Positions 1 to 9,865 are shown, numbered from the stretch's first letter. The stretch: 64,000 bases of DNA from Rhodobacteraceae bacterium IMCC1335 (GCA_039640495.1 CP046864.1:2467001-2531000); one strand, 5' to 3'. Translations and numbers: made by a program. Notes: generated from the letters alone by a model not told the origin.

Positions 1-301
1 TATCCATCCCCAAGGCAGAGGCCAAAACACCCGAATGCGTGTAGGGGATTTTCAACCACTCAAGAAGGCCTTGAACCGCGCCATCCTCACCCCAGCGACC
101 GTGCAGCGCATTGAACGCAACCTCGGGGCGCAGATCATCTAGCCGTTGCGCAAGATCTGCGCCAGCGTCCAGCTCAATCACCTCAAATCCTTCGCCCCGC
201 AAAGCGGCAGCGCATTCGCGCCCGCTGACAAGAGAGACTTCGCGCTCAGCGGAAAGCCCCCCCATTAACATTGCCACTCTTTGGGTTGCCCTGCTCGACA
301 T
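1..301 (-). CDS. ddl: D-alanine--D-alanine ligase, N-terminal part (cut by window start)
   Basis: This cytoplasmic ATP-grasp enzyme joins two D-alanines for the peptidoglycan stem peptide. Reading leftward from an ATG at 301 gives about 100 residues. They include the N-terminal family motif [15 protein letters not shown] (residues 13-27) and the [15 protein letters not shown] segment, which is diagnostic for Ddl. The rest of the gene lies outside the window. The start is 58 bp after the murB stop on the same strand, the normal order in a division and cell-wall (dcw) cluster, so the two are probably co-transcribed. The assignment is secure; only the fragment is visible. Confidence 0.93.
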   Translation of the reverse strand, partial: MSSRATQRVAMLMGGLSAEREVSLVSGRECAAALRGEGFEVIELDAGADLAQRLDDLRPEVAFNALHGRWGEDGAVQGLLEWLKIPYTHSGVLASALGMD

Positions 302-359
302 ACCCGCTTCGCCTTTGCCCGGCCTTATGGGCCGTTTTATTCGCGCCTGTTTTCAGGCG

Positions 360-1286
360 TCATTCCGGTTGGTGATCCCCAACCCGCATAATCTCCCACT
401 CTAGCTGTATTCCGCTGGATTGGAAAACCTTTTTTCGCACCATTTCGCCCAAATCTTCTAAATCTTTGGCGCTGGCATCTCCGGTATTGATCATAAAGTT
501 TGCGTGCTGCGGGCTGATTTGCGCACCGCCGATGCGCGCGCCGCGCAAACCAGCCTCATCAATCACTTTCCATGCCTTTAAGCTGTGATCATCATCTGGC
601 CGCCCCGTGCTGGAAAACCCGGCCGGATTACGAAACGTGCTGCCCGCGCTGCGCAACTTTGTCGGCTGCGATTGATCCCGCCTCAGCAGCTGTTCTTGCA
701 TGCGCGCGGCCAGCTCTTTCGGATCGCCCGCCTTGGCGCGAAACGTGGCGGCCGTAATAACGCAACCCTCAGGAAGATCGCTGGCGCGATACCGCAAATT
801 TAGATTTTTAGCGGATAAGGTTTTACAGACACCAGAGCGCAACACCACCTCAACCGTCTCCAAAACATCCGCCACATAGGTCCCATAACAGCCCGCGTTC
901 ATTTTCACAGCGCCGCCAATCGCACCGGGAATGGTGCGCAAGAATGTCAGATCCAGCCCAGCTTGTGCCGCCTGCTTGGCAAGATGCGCATCCAGAACGG
1001 CCGCGCCAACCCTGATTTGATTGCCCGAAATTTCAATGTGATTAAACGCGCGCCCCAACCGTATGACAACAGCGCGTACCCCACCATCACGCACAATCAC
1101 ATTGCTTCCAACCCCTATTGGAAATACATCAATATTATCGCATAAGTTATTCATAAAATATAATAAATCTTCTTTATTTTTTGGAAGAAAAAAGAAATCA
1201 GCAGGGCCACCAACGCGCATCCAAGTTAAGTCGGCCAATGGTCGATTGGCCGTCAATTGGCCTTTGGGGGCGGGCATATTCACCAT
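360..1286 (-). CDS. murB: UDP-N-acetylenolpyruvoylglucosamine reductase MurB
   Basis: MurB is the FAD/NADPH enzyme that reduces UDP-GlcNAc-enolpyruvate to UDP-MurNAc, the second committed step of peptidoglycan precursor synthesis. The 308-residue protein has the FAD-binding [12 protein letters not shown] (about 58-69), the [14 protein letters not shown] loop (119-132) and SAGSTFRNP (213-221) with the proton-donor serine region. I chose the ATG at 1286 because AAGGAG lies 7 bases upstream. The frame stays open to a GTG at 1382, but that extension has no MurB character. Upstream, 145 bp away on the same strand, is an ABC-F gene rather than the expected murC. MurC, MurG and FtsW lie at the other end of the window. 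Confidence 0.95.
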   Translation of the reverse strand: MVNMPAPKGQLTANRPLADLTWMRVGGPADFFFLPKNKEDLLYFMNNLCDNIDVFPIGVGSNVIVRDGGVRAVVIRLGRAFNHIEISGNQIRVGAAVLDAHLAKQAAQAGLDLTFLRTIPGAIGGAVKMNAGCYGTYVADVLETVEVVLRSGVCKTLSAKNLNLRYRASDLPEGCVITAATFRAKAGDPKELAARMQEQLLRRDQSQPTKLRSAGSTFRNPAGFSSTGRPDDDHSLKAWKVIDEAGLRGARIGGAQISPQHANFMINTGDASAKDLEDLGEMVRKKVFQSSGIQLEWEIMRVGDHQPE

Positions 1287-1431
1287 TGCAGGCTCCTTGC
1301 AAATTCTTCGTATCATCCGTGATATCCGCGCTTGGATGGCTTGTTCTGCAGCGGCAAGGCGATAAAGGTCAAGCTCAAACACACCCGTTGGGCGCCGCGC
1401 GCCTTCTCAGGTTAATGCGGAGGCCGCATGC

Positions 1432-3243
1432 TCACCCCTCTGAACGCTCTTCGAGCATTAGCCAGTCTTCTTCAGCCTCAGAAAGAGCGCTTTGTCGCTC
1501 GAGCAATGCTTGCGTTGCCTTTTCAAATTTCAACGGTGCAGTAGAATAAAGATCTGGCTCTGATAGATAAGTTTCAAGCTTTGCAATCTCAGCCTCAAGC
1601 CGGGCGATCACGTCCGGAAGCTTTTTCAAGCGGTGCTGTTCTACAAAAGATAAGGTATTTTCGTCATTCTTATCAATATTTTGTGATGTGGCTTTAATCT
1701 TTTTCTTTTCAACGGGCTCGAGAGGGTCAATTTGCGGCTTTCGCTGTGATTGATAATCCGACCAGCCCCCTGCATAGAGTGTGGCCTGGCCATCCCCTTC
1801 CAGCGCAACCGTCATATTGACCGTGCGATCCAAAAAGTCGCGATCGTGACTGACGAGCAAGACGGTGCCATCATAATCCGCCAAAAGCTCTTGCAACAAA
1901 TCCAACGTTTCCACATCCAAATCATTGGTTGGCTCATCCAGCACCAAAAGATTGCTTTGCCGCGCCATGATTTTAGCCAAGAGCAAGCGGGCCTTTTCGC
2001 CCCCTGAAAGCGATTTCACGGGCGCGCGCGCGCGCGCTTCATCAAATAAGAATTCCTTGAGATATCCCACCACATGTTTGGGTTGGCCGCGCACCAGAAT
2101 TTGGTCGGCTTTTCCTGAGACACGCATCTCTGGATCGCCGGTCAGACTATCCCAAAGGCTCATTTCAGGGTCTAATTGCGCGCGGCTTTGATCGAACACA
2201 GAGACCAGCAGATTGGTTCCCAAGACAACTCTGCCCGTATCAGCAGGCAATTCACCCAATAAAATTTTCAGAAGCGTCGTTTTCCCCACCCCATTGGGGC
2301 CGACAAAAGCCACACGATCGCCCCGTTGAATTTTGATAGAAAAATTCTTGAACAGCTCTTGATCCCCGAAACGCTTGCCGATTGCTTCGGCTTCGATCAC
2401 TTTGCGGCCCGATTTATGCCCCGCTTCCAGCGCCATCGCCGCGCGATCCTGCCGTTTGATCATTGAAGAGCGTTCTCTGCGCAAATCTTGCAGGGCGCGC
2501 ACTCTGCCCTGGTTGCGCTTACGCCGCGCGCTGATGCCCTCAACAGCCCAGCGCGCTTCCGATTTAATCTTCCGGTCCAATTTATGGCGTTGGATATCTT
2601 CTTCTTCCCACAACTTATCGCGCCAGGCCTCAAACTCAGAAAAACCAACTTCATTGCGGCGCACCGCGCCACGGTCAATCCACAGGATTGCCCGCGTCAG
2701 ACGCTCGAGAAACCGCCGGTCATGGCTGATCAAAACAAAGGCCGCGCGGGTGCTACGCAATTCTTCTTCAAGCCATGATATCGCCTGAATATCCAAATGG
2801 TTGGTCGGCTCATCGAGCAGCATCAATTCAGGCGCTTCTGCCATCAGCTTGGCCAGAGCTGCGCGCCGACGCTCGCCCCCTGACGCCGTTGTCACCGGGC
2901 GGTCTGGTTGAAACTTAAGCCCCTCTGCGGCGCGCTCCACGCGATAATAATCACTGGGCTCCAAACCGCTTATCGCGAAATCGCCCAACGTGTCAAACCC
3001 GTGCATCTGTGGATCCTGCTCCATATATCCCACTGAGCTTGCCGGCGCCAAAACACGGCTGCCTCGATCCGCATCGACCAGACCGCTCATCACTTTCATC
3101 AAGGTCGATTTTCCAGAGCCATTGCGCCCCACAAGCGCCACACGGTCGCCCGGTTGAACGATCAGGTCCATTCCGTCAAAAATCGGATTGCCCCCAAAGG
3201 TCAGAGAAATATCTTTTAACTGCAAAAGCGGAGTACGTGCCAT
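1432..3243 (-). CDS. uup: ABC-F family ATPase, Uup type
   Basis: This 603-residue soluble protein has two ATP-binding cassettes in tandem. Walker A motifs are GRNGSGKST near residue 39 and GPNGVGKTT near 315. Signature motifs are SGGERRR and SGGEKAR, and each cassette has an LDEPTN Walker B segment. A charged linker joins the cassettes. The C-terminal 80 residues form a predicted coiled coil (LPDVIARLEAEIAKLE), the domain that separates Uup from other ABC-F proteins. ABC-F proteins act on ribosomes or nucleic acids rather than in transport. It precedes murB on the same strand by 145 bp. There is no membrane segment. The family is certain and the Uup subtype likely. Confidence 0.9.
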   Translation of the reverse strand: MARTPLLQLKDISLTFGGNPIFDGMDLIVQPGDRVALVGRNGSGKSTLMKVMSGLVDADRGSRVLAPASSVGYMEQDPQMHGFDTLGDFAISGLEPSDYYRVERAAEGLKFQPDRPVTTASGGERRRAALAKLMAEAPELMLLDEPTNHLDIQAISWLEEELRSTRAAFVLISHDRRFLERLTRAILWIDRGAVRRNEVGFSEFEAWRDKLWEEEDIQRHKLDRKIKSEARWAVEGISARRKRNQGRVRALQDLRRERSSMIKRQDRAAMALEAGHKSGRKVIEAEAIGKRFGDQELFKNFSIKIQRGDRVAFVGPNGVGKTTLLKILLGELPADTGRVVLGTNLLVSVFDQSRAQLDPEMSLWDSLTGDPEMRVSGKADQILVRGQPKHVVGYLKEFLFDEARARAPVKSLSGGEKARLLLAKIMARQSNLLVLDEPTNDLDVETLDLLQELLADYDGTVLLVSHDRDFLDRTVNMTVALEGDGQATLYAGGWSDYQSQRKPQIDPLEPVEKKKIKATSQNIDKNDENTLSFVEQHRLKKLPDVIARLEAEIAKLETYLSEPDLYSTAPLKFEKATQALLERQSALSEAEEDWLMLEERSEG

Positions 3244-3275
3244 AATCCGCCAGCTATTCGGCTTGCTCTAAAAGG

Positions 3276-4004
3276 TCAAGAGAGCGCCCGCAAAAGCCGT
3301 TTGCGCGCGGGCGGAATTTGGCCAACCTCAACCCCGGTAAATACATGCAGCGTGTTCATATGTTTGTCTACAACCGCATGATCACTGACCCAACCGCCCA
3401 TTAACAAATAGCTGCGCAGCAAAGGCGGCATATGACGCATCGCCAAACGAACATCAGGCTGTCGCCGCAAGCGCGACGCAAATTTAAACACATTGGGGGC
3501 CTTCACCCGCGGCAACCACCGCTTTGGCGCCAGATGCTTGTCGCGCAGCATCGCAAACGCATCCAAATAGGCTTTCGTGTCAGTGCCGCGAAACGACGTG
3601 CATCCAAACAGAAAATCTACCTTTTGGGCATCGACAAACTGGGTTAACGCGCCCCAAGCCACCCGCAGAATATCAGGATCTTGATTTTGCGGATGGATGC
3701 AAAAGCGCCCCATTTCAACCAGTTTTCCATCAAAGCTTTGCAAAGCTGATAACTCGTAAAACTGCGCAGAATAGCTTTTTTCGATATCGCTGCCGCCATT
3801 TAGATGAAGCAGCCTGAAACAACATACAAGCGCGCCTGTTGCGACCTCTTCGATCAGCATATGCGCGCATATATCATCGAACCGGTCTTGATCAAGGCCA
3901 TTTTCAGACCGCATATTGAACGCCAGACACCGCAACGTTTGTGCAGACTGAACATCTTGAAGATTTTCGGCAAGCCTGGCGGCATATTTAGCTTTTTTTA
4001 ACAT
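3276..4004 (-). CDS. olsB: Ornithine-acyl-ACP N-acyltransferase-like GNAT protein (OlsB family)
   Basis: A 242-residue acyltransferase of the OlsB/hemolysin-like GNAT family, which adds a 3-hydroxyacyl chain from ACP to ornithine in the first step of ornithine lipid synthesis. Recognisable family blocks are LRCLAFNMR (25-33), FDDICAHMLIEE, the core VEMGRFCIHP with the aligned glutamate and arginine, and a C-terminal PPLLRSYLLMGGWVSD that matches the family. It lies 32 bp upstream of uup on the same strand. The partner OlsA acyltransferase is not beside it. Assignment to the family is firm; the substrate (ornithine or glutamine) is inferred from Rhodobacterales relatives. Confidence 0.85.
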   Translation of the reverse strand: MLKKAKYAARLAENLQDVQSAQTLRCLAFNMRSENGLDQDRFDDICAHMLIEEVATGALVCCFRLLHLNGGSDIEKSYSAQFYELSALQSFDGKLVEMGRFCIHPQNQDPDILRVAWGALTQFVDAQKVDFLFGCTSFRGTDTKAYLDAFAMLRDKHLAPKRWLPRVKAPNVFKFASRLRRQPDVRLAMRHMPPLLRSYLLMGGWVSDHAVVDKHMNTLHVFTGVEVGQIPPARKRLLRALS

Positions 4005-4112
4005 AATAACCTGGCCACATCCCTGACAGATCGTGGATCATCCGCGCCCGCAGGGCACGGCAAAAACCGCTCGCTCTCTGCCACAGTGCGGGCCTTGTCC
4101 TTAGAGACCAGT

Positions 4113-4562
4113 TTATTGGTTGATGACCGAAGCGGCATCCGGGGATCCTATCGATGAAAGAATACGGCTGAACATCCCCTTCTCTTCCCTTGGAGGCAGC
4201 GTGACGCGCGGTTGCAACGCCACGATTTGACCATCCGACAGGCTGAACCGTTGGATGTTTTTCACCACATCATTTTTGTCAAAGCTGACCACCAAAATAT
4301 TCCGTTCAATTTCTTCAGCGCCCCGCAAGCCTTTATTTTGTAATCGACTGCGCACGTAAAAATATGCGTCTTGTTCGATCAAACCCTCCGTGGTGGGCAG
4401 CCCCAATTGCTCTGCCACGCTGGCCCGTGTGTCGACGCCAACCAAAATATCGGCCACTTGATCAGGTGCCGGCATGTAACCGTGATTGCGGATTTGTCCG
4501 GCGCAGGCGCTCAACGTCACCAAAACCAATGCGGATATGATCTGAAACCCTGCCCTACGCAT
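4113..4562 (-). CDS. bamE: Outer membrane protein assembly factor BamE (SmpA/OmlA lipoprotein)
   Basis: A 149-residue outer-membrane lipoprotein of the BAM complex. It has a signal peptide of about 19 residues ending in the lipobox LSAC, then the BamE fold with the GYMPAPDQVADILVGVDTRASVAEQLGLPT helix-turn segment and DAYFYVRSR strand. The C-terminal tail of about 35 residues looks disordered. It stands divergently from the DUF177/rpmF/plsX/fabH operon, an arrangement common in Rhodobacterales, and the two start codons are 95 bp apart with promoters presumably in that gap. Confidence 0.9.
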   Translation of the reverse strand: MRRAGFQIISALVLVTLSACAGQIRNHGYMPAPDQVADILVGVDTRASVAEQLGLPTTEGLIEQDAYFYVRSRLQNKGLRGAEEIERNILVVSFDKNDVVKNIQRFSLSDGQIVALQPRVTLPPREEKGMFSRILSSIGSPDAASVINQ

Positions 4563-4657
4563 CGAATGCTATCTCGCCTCTTGCTTCGCTGTGATTTGAT
4601 CTTTATGCCCAAACCTTAGCGCAAGTAAATGTTTCTCTAAAGGATGTTCTTGTAAAC

Positions 4658-5221
4658 ATGCCGGAATTTACCACACAAGATGCGATAATCCGCCGAAGCG
4701 ATCTGAATGGTCAAAAACCACAGCCCTTCGATCTACGCCCGAATGAAACAGATTGCGCGCTCATGGCCGCGGCCTTATCGGTTAACGGCCTCAGAAAACT
4801 ACGGCTAACGGGCACGCTTAGCGCAACCGGAGCGCTTGAATGGGTGCTCCAGGGAGCTCTGGGGGCAACCGTACAGCAAGACTGCGTCGTGACGCTTGCC
4901 CCTGTAGTCACCCGTATCGATACAAAAATTTTGCGCCGCTTTGTGCCACAAGATCAACTTATACCTTGGGAAGACAGCGAGGAAGCCGAGCTGATCTCTA
5001 ATCCAGACGATTCGCTTGAGCCGCTGCCAGAAAGCTTTGAGCTGATGGAGATATTGCAAGAAGCTTTGGCTTTGGAGATTCCGGAATATCCACGCGCTGC
5101 GGGCGCTGAATTGGGCAGCGTGAAATCTTCCCCCGCCGGCACAACAGCTTTTCCAGAAGACCCTCCTAAACCTTTCGCAGGGCTGGCTGGTTTGCGTGCT
5201 AAAATGGCCAAAGAGCAATAA
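4658..5221 (+). CDS. DUF177 (YceD-like) protein
   Basis: A 187-residue DUF177 family protein, encoded upstream of rpmF as in most bacteria and thought to influence 23S rRNA or ribosome maturation. The central part has the family pattern [18 protein letters not shown] (residues 67-84) and a downstream acidic stretch ending in [11 protein letters not shown], close to the usual LALPxxPxH end motif but without its final histidine. AAAGGA lies upstream of the ATG. It probably forms an operon with rpmF, plsX and fabH, although a 154-bp gap precedes rpmF. Its molecular role in alphaproteobacteria is not established. Confidence 0.85.
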   Translation: MPEFTTQDAIIRRSDLNGQKPQPFDLRPNETDCALMAAALSVNGLRKLRLTGTLSATGALEWVLQGALGATVQQDCVVTLAPVVTRIDTKILRRFVPQDQLIPWEDSEEAELISNPDDSLEPLPESFELMEILQEALALEIPEYPRAAGAELGSVKSSPAGTTAFPEDPPKPFAGLAGLRAKMAKEQ

Positions 5222-5375
5222 TTATGGATATCCAAGCCGGATAAACTGGGAAATAGCCGGGTTTTTTGTCGATAGTTGCAAAAAGAAGGTTGTAACGCAC
5301 CCACAATTAGATGTATGCGCGGCGGATAATTTTACACTAACGCGGGACTGGGTTCCGAGCAAACGAGGTTCAGGC

Positions 5376-5582
5376 ATGGCCGTCCAACAGAATAAAGTAT
5401 CCAAATCGCGCCGGAACAACCGTCGCGCCCATGACGCCCTTTCTGCGGCCAATCCAAATGAGTGCCCAAATTGCGGCGAACTCAAGCGGCCACATCACGT
5501 CTGCGCATCATGTGGGCATTACGCAGAGCGTGAAGTCATTGCTCTGGTAGATGAGATCGATCTGGACGAAGACGCGGCCTAA
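5376..5582 (+). CDS. rpmF: 50S ribosomal protein L32
   Basis: Ribosomal protein L32, 68 residues. It starts [17 protein letters not shown], the typical basic N-terminus, and has the zinc-ribbon cysteines C30, C33, C43 and C46 (CPNCGELK and CASCGHY), so this is the zinc-binding C+ form. The reading frame runs open far upstream, but the ATG at 5376 gives the conserved start and has AGG-rich sequence before it. It lies 20 bp before plsX, the standard rpmF-plsX linkage. Confidence 0.97.
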   Translation: MAVQQNKVSKSRRNNRRAHDALSAANPNECPNCGELKRPHHVCASCGHYAEREVIALVDEIDLDEDAA

Positions 5583-5602
5583 ACGGCCGAAGGCGGGCGC
5601 AA

Positions 5603-6700
5603 ATGACCACTTCGATTGAAAATACGAAGGTGGCGTCCGGCAAAATTGTACTCAGCATTGATGCGATGGGTGGAGATCGTGGCCCGGCCGCGGTTGTGGC
5701 AGGGATTGCCCGTGCCGCAAAACAGAATGAGCATCTGCATTTCATCCTACATGGCAAAAAATCGGCGCTGGATCTGCAAGTGGCCAAGCGCCGGGCGCTG
5801 TGGGGCCGCGTTGACATACGCGACACCAGCGATGTTGTTTCAATGGATGATAAACCTAGTCAGGTGTTACGATCGGGGAAAAATACCTCGATGTGGTCTG
5901 CCATCGATTCGGTCCGCAACGGTGAAGCAGAGGTCTGTGTTTCCTGTGGCAATACGGGCGCGTTAATGGCGCTAAGCGTGATCCGCTTGCGCAAGCTGCC
6001 AGGCGTTAACCGCCCCGCGATAGCAATCCTATGGCCCTCCAACAACCGGCAAGGATTTAATGTTATGCTGGATGTTGGCGCCGATATCCGGGCCGATGCT
6101 CAGGATCTTTTACAATACGCGCTTATGGGGGCCTCTTACGCGCGAACCGGTTTGGCTCTTGCGCGCCCGCGCGTTGGCCTTTTAAACGTTGGCACCGAAG
6201 ATAATAAAGGCCGCCCAGAGCTGCGCGAAGCGCATGCGCTCATCAGCCAAAATGCCGAAGATCATGATTTTACCTTCGTGGGTTTTGTCGAAGGTGGGGA
6301 TATTCCTGGCACCAAAGCGGATGTGATTATAACCGACGGGTTCACCGGCAATGTCGCCTTGAAAACTGGCGAAGGCACGGCCAGCCTGATCGGTTTGTTG
6401 CTGCGCGAGGCGTTTAAGTTTTCACCCCTGTCTCGTCTGGCGCAAGTATTGGCCATCACTTCTCTGCAGCGGCTTCGAAAACGCATTGATCCAAGGCGGG
6501 TAAATGGCGGCGTGTTTCTTGGGCTGAACGGCACGGTTGTAAAATCGCATGGATCCGCCGATGCGCTGGGGATATCTGCCGCTGTGAAACTGGCCGTAGA
6601 TCTCGCGCAATCGCAGTTTTCTCAAAATCTCGCCGCGCGGCTTGCATCTATTGACGCGATACCCCACGATGCCCCAACCACAGAGCAAGAAACGGAATAA
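5603..6700 (+). CDS. plsX: Phosphate acyltransferase PlsX
   Basis: PlsX makes acyl-phosphate from acyl-ACP, the acyl donor for PlsY in phospholipid synthesis; it is a peripheral membrane protein. The 365-residue product has the N-terminal SIDAMGGDRGP motif (about 19-29), the SCGNTGALMA block (near 115), the LDVGAD motif and the ITDGFTGNVALKTGEG block near 245. Its length is normal for the family. It sits between rpmF and fabH with gaps of 20 and 2 bp, so lipid precursor and fatty-acid initiation genes are co-transcribed. Confidence 0.96.
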   Translation: MTTSIENTKVASGKIVLSIDAMGGDRGPAAVVAGIARAAKQNEHLHFILHGKKSALDLQVAKRRALWGRVDIRDTSDVVSMDDKPSQVLRSGKNTSMWSAIDSVRNGEAEVCVSCGNTGALMALSVIRLRKLPGVNRPAIAILWPSNNRQGFNVMLDVGADIRADAQDLLQYALMGASYARTGLALARPRVGLLNVGTEDNKGRPELREAHALISQNAEDHDFTFVGFVEGGDIPGTKADVIITDGFTGNVALKTGEGTASLIGLLLREAFKFSPLSRLAQVLAITSLQRLRKRIDPRRVNGGVFLGLNGTVVKSHGSADALGISAAVKLAVDLAQSQFSQNLAARLASIDAIPHDAPTTEQETE

Positions 6701-6702
6701 GA

Positions 6703-7674
6703 ATGACAGTAAGAGCCGTTGTGCGGGGCGTTGGCCATTACCTGCCAGAAAGAGTGGTACCGAACTCAGAATTTGAATCGCAACTGGACACCAGCGACGC
6801 TTGGATACAGGCGCGCTCTGGGATCAAGCAGCGGCATTTCGTGGCAGAAGGACAAACCACATCTGATATGGCGATTGAAGCCGCCAAGGCCGCCCTGAAA
6901 GACAGCGATTTGCATAGCGATGATATCGACGCGGTAATCGTGGCAACCTCAACCGCAGACCTCACCTTTCCTTCCGTCGCAACCATGGTGCAAGCCGGTC
7001 TCGGAATGAAAACCGGCTTTGCCTATGATGTGCAAGCGGTATGCGCCGGGTTTATTTATGCATTGGCAAATGCCAATGCGCAAATCATCGCCGGACAGGC
7101 AAACCGCATCTTGGTGGTTGGCGCCGAAAGTTTCAGCAAATTGATGGATTGGACGGATCGCGGGACTTGCGTCTTATTTGGCGATGGCGCAGGCGCGTTG
7201 GTTCTTGAAGCCGAAGACGGCAAAGGCGATAAAGGCGATCGCGGCGTGCTTGCTGTGGATTTGAACTCTGATGGCTCTTACCGCGATATTCTTTACGTCG
7301 ATGGCGGTGTTTCGCATCAAACGACAGGACATTTGAGAATGCACGGCAAAGAAGTGTTCCGGCACGCTGTGGAAAAGCTTGCCCAAACCGCCGAAGCGGC
7401 CATGAAAAAAGCCCATGTTGTTCCCGATGAAATCGACTGGGTCGTTCCACATCAGGCCAACATTCGCATTATTCAAGGAACCGCCAAGAAAATGGGGATT
7501 GGCCCCGAGCGCGTTGTCACAACCGTTCAAGACCATGGCAATACTTCCGCAGCATCGATTCCCTTGGCGCTCTCTGTTGCCAAAGAACGCGGTCAAATCA
7601 AAAAGAATGACGTGATCGTAACCGAAGCCATCGGAGGTGGACTGGCTTGGGGTGCAGTCGTCTTAAGGTGGTAG
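6703..7674 (+). CDS. fabH: 3-oxoacyl-ACP synthase III (FabH)
   Basis: FabH condenses acetyl-CoA with malonyl-ACP to start type II fatty-acid synthesis. The 323-residue thiolase-fold protein shows the complete catalytic triad: Cys114 in DVQAVCAGF, His250 in VPHQANIRI and Asn280 in DHGNTSAASIP. The C-terminal GGGLAWGAVVLRW is canonical. The start codon is 2 bp after the plsX stop, so translation is probably coupled. Confidence 0.97.
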   Translation: MTVRAVVRGVGHYLPERVVPNSEFESQLDTSDAWIQARSGIKQRHFVAEGQTTSDMAIEAAKAALKDSDLHSDDIDAVIVATSTADLTFPSVATMVQAGLGMKTGFAYDVQAVCAGFIYALANANAQIIAGQANRILVVGAESFSKLMDWTDRGTCVLFGDGAGALVLEAEDGKGDKGDRGVLAVDLNSDGSYRDILYVDGGVSHQTTGHLRMHGKEVFRHAVEKLAQTAEAAMKKAHVVPDEIDWVVPHQANIRIIQGTAKKMGIGPERVVTTVQDHGNTSAASIPLALSVAKERGQIKKNDVIVTEAIGGGLAWGAVVLRW

Positions 7675-7793
7675 GGTTAAGCATCTGAGCCTCAAAACAT
7701 TAAAAAACCGCGTAAATCGATGATCTGTTGAAGCTGTGATATTGACTCGCAAATTCACTCGCCCTTAAACTCGCTAAAAAACTGGGAGTGAAA

Positions 7794-8096
7794 ATGAGCT
7801 ACAAAACATTGACCAGGATGGATCTGAGCGAAGCTGTTTTTAAAGAGGTGGGCCTATCCAGAAATGAGAGCGCTGAGCTGGTTGAAAGCTTGCTCAACCA
7901 TATCTCCGACGCTTTGACAAAAGGCGAACAGGTCAAAATCTCATCTTTTGGAACGTTCAGCGTGCGCGATAAAACGGCGCGGGTTGGGCGCAACCCGAAA
8001 ACCGGGGAAGAAGTTCCGATAACACCAAGACGCGTGCTCACCTTCCGTCCGTCGCATCTGATGAAAGAAAAAGTAGCATTGGGAAATAAAAGTTAA
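7794..8096 (+). CDS. ihfA: Integration host factor subunit alpha
   Basis: A 100-residue HU/IHF-family DNA-bending protein. It has the family core [19 protein letters not shown] and the DNA-contacting arm [19 protein letters not shown], in which the proline-containing tip intercalates into DNA. I took the ATG at 7794, with GGGAG 7 bases upstream; a GTG two codons earlier is possible. The alpha identity comes from the N-terminus ([19 protein letters not shown]) and from the position between fabH and the MerR gene, a conserved alphaproteobacterial arrangement. Confidence 0.95.
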   Translation: MSYKTLTRMDLSEAVFKEVGLSRNESAELVESLLNHISDALTKGEQVKISSFGTFSVRDKTARVGRNPKTGEEVPITPRRVLTFRPSHLMKEKVALGNKS

Positions 8097-8110
8097 GGCG
8101 GCTCTAGGCA

Positions 8111-8872
8111 ATGGAAAAAACCGCCGAAGCGTTCAGGACGATTAGCGAAGTTGCCAATTGGCTTGAACTACCAACGCATGTGTTGCGGTTTTGGGAAAGC
8201 CAGTTCAGCCAAATCAAACCCGTTAAACGCGCAGGCGGGCGCAGGTATTATCGCCCCAAAGATATGCTGCTGATCGGCGGTATAAAAAAGCTGCTGCATG
8301 AAGATGGCGAAAGCATCAAAGCGGCAAAAAAAATTCTAAACAAACGCGGGGTGAAATATGTTGCCGCATTATCCGAGACCCCCAATTTTATGAAAGATCG
8401 AGGCGATCAGGCGGCTGCCCCTCCAAGCGATGACGCGCCGAATATCGCAGCGATTGAAGATGTGAACGTCTCTGCCGAACGTTTGATCGATACCAGTACA
8501 AAAGTGATCCCATTGCACTTGCCAAAAACTGAGCCCTTGCCGAAAACCGTTCCTGCGCCGCTCTCCCCACCCCAAAAGAAATCTGCGGGGCGCAAAACAT
8601 CCCCCGCCCAAAGCGGCGATGCCAGACAGGCTTCGCTTTTTGATGATTATGAACCAAGCTCAAACTTTTGGGCTGATACAGAAGCCGATAATCCACCGCG
8701 AGCTGAACCATTTGCAACGCCGTTTAATATCGCGCCCAATTTTGGCGCTATCAAACATCACATCCGCCAGATGCCCCCTTTAAGCAGAGCACAGAAAACA
8801 GATTTAGAACCATTGATGCAGCGTATGGCGGCTATATGGGGCGCCTATAGTAAAAGGCACAACACACCTTAA
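8111..8872 (+). CDS. MerR family transcriptional regulator with long C-terminal tail
   Basis: A 253-residue protein with an N-terminal MerR-type winged helix (residues 9-75: [23 protein letters not shown], then [14 protein letters not shown]). The remaining 170 residues are proline-rich and low in complexity, with no effector-binding domain or cysteine cluster, so no metal or drug ligand can be proposed. It follows ihfA by 14 bp, and this ihfA-MerR pair recurs across alphaproteobacteria. The regulated genes are unknown. Confidence 0.85.
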   Translation: MEKTAEAFRTISEVANWLELPTHVLRFWESQFSQIKPVKRAGGRRYYRPKDMLLIGGIKKLLHEDGESIKAAKKILNKRGVKYVAALSETPNFMKDRGDQAAAPPSDDAPNIAAIEDVNVSAERLIDTSTKVIPLHLPKTEPLPKTVPAPLSPPQKKSAGRKTSPAQSGDARQASLFDDYEPSSNFWADTEADNPPRAEPFATPFNIAPNFGAIKHHIRQMPPLSRAQKTDLEPLMQRMAAIWGAYSKRHNTP

Positions 8873-8928
8873 ATCTGCTCTTTTTCGCTTGCCCTGCCGA
8901 AGAAAATCACTAAGAAGAAATCTATTGG

Positions 8929-9005
8929 CGGGCTATGGCGCAGTCTGGTAGCGCGTCCGTCTGGGGGACGGAAGGTCGCAGGTTCAAGTCCTGCTAGCCC
9001 GACCA
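8929..9005 (+). tRNA. tRNA-Pro (anticodon GGG)
   Basis: A 77-nt cloverleaf with a 7-bp acceptor stem CGGGCTA/TAGCCCG. The anticodon stem is TCCGT/ACGGA around loop CTGGGGG (anticodon GGG). The T arm contains GGTTCAAGTCC, and CCA is encoded at the 3' end. It lies 56 bp after the MerR gene. AT-rich, foreign-looking DNA starts immediately after it, which suggests its 3' end has been used as an integration site. Confidence 0.96.
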
Positions 9006-9037
9006 AATTAAAAAAATCGAAAAATTATCAAGGCGTA

Positions 9038-9865
9038 TCAATTGTTTTTTGCATTCCATGTTTCGATTAAAAAAGCAGACATGGAACCCGCTAAATTTAC
9101 AGCTAATGTCGCATGTCTGGGTAACGGCTTAACAGGATGTTTACCCTGCCCATGGGCGTCACTTACTTTATTTCTCAATGATCCCAAATTTTGTACAATA
9201 GTATAGCAGCCACCAAGAATTGCTTTAAACGCCTCCTCTGTATGTTGAGATGGCGCTAAATCTAACGCCTCAGCGGCTTTCCCATATAATTTGGGTAGAT
9301 CGTCTTTCGAATATTCTACTCCTTTTTTATCTAAGATATTCTTGCAAACGGCTTCTAATAATGTTCGGGCTAATGTAATTGCGCCTTCAGGGTCGTCTTG
9401 TCGCCTTTGTACGGCTTTTTACCATAAGTTATGAACTTCGTTAGCATCAAATGAAGATATGGCTTCTGAAATGTTTTCATCTGATGGTGATTGATTCCCC
9501 TTCTCTAGATGATCCAAAAAAGGTTGAAAGCTGTCATATATATGGTCGCGTCTATAAGCCCATGTACCGTTTTCTGACGATACTTTTTTTAAGTAACGCC
9601 AAACATTCTCCTGATCTCGGCATGTTTTAATTATTTCAGGCAGCAAAGATTTGGCATCTGAGTTCATGAATTCTCTTCTAATTAAAGAATATACACTTTT
9701 ATCTAGGCTTTCATTTTGTGCCACGGCGATCAGCATATCCTGCATTAACAATACTTTCTCAATTGATGTATCAGGAATTTCTGGATGGCTAGAAAGAGAG
9801 AACATGAACTTCGCTTGTATTGCTTTTGTGCAAAAAATAGCATTAAAAACCATATTTTTAAACAC
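9038..9865 (-). pseudogene. Abortive-infection-type protein with Abi_C domain, interrupted by an in-frame TAA
   Basis: Read leftward, the frame codes about 148 residues ending EVHNLW, then a TAA stop at 9421-9419, then continues in the same frame for 126 residues (KAVQRRQDDPEGAITLARTL onward) to a TGA at 9040-9038. The downstream half matches the abortive infection C-terminal domain (Abi_C): DPEGAIT, LAPSQHTEEAFKAILGG, LRNKVSDAHGQG and the C-terminal AVNLAGSMSAFLIETW. RNKVSDAH fits the R-x(4-6)-H pattern of HEPN-type nucleases (inference). A single substitution would restore an open frame, so this looks like a recent nonsense mutation. The start is uncertain (GTG 9865, ATG 9853 or ATG 9805). 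It lies just after tRNA-Pro in AT-rich DNA. Confidence 0.82.

Noticed and set aside
1287..1382. Upstream extension of murB to a GTG at 1382
   Set aside because: The extension has no MurB similarity and the ATG at 1286 has a clear ribosome-binding site.
2020..2040. Alternating CG run inside the Uup gene
   Set aside because: It encodes an ordinary Ala-Arg stretch in the ABC-F protein and needs no separate explanation.
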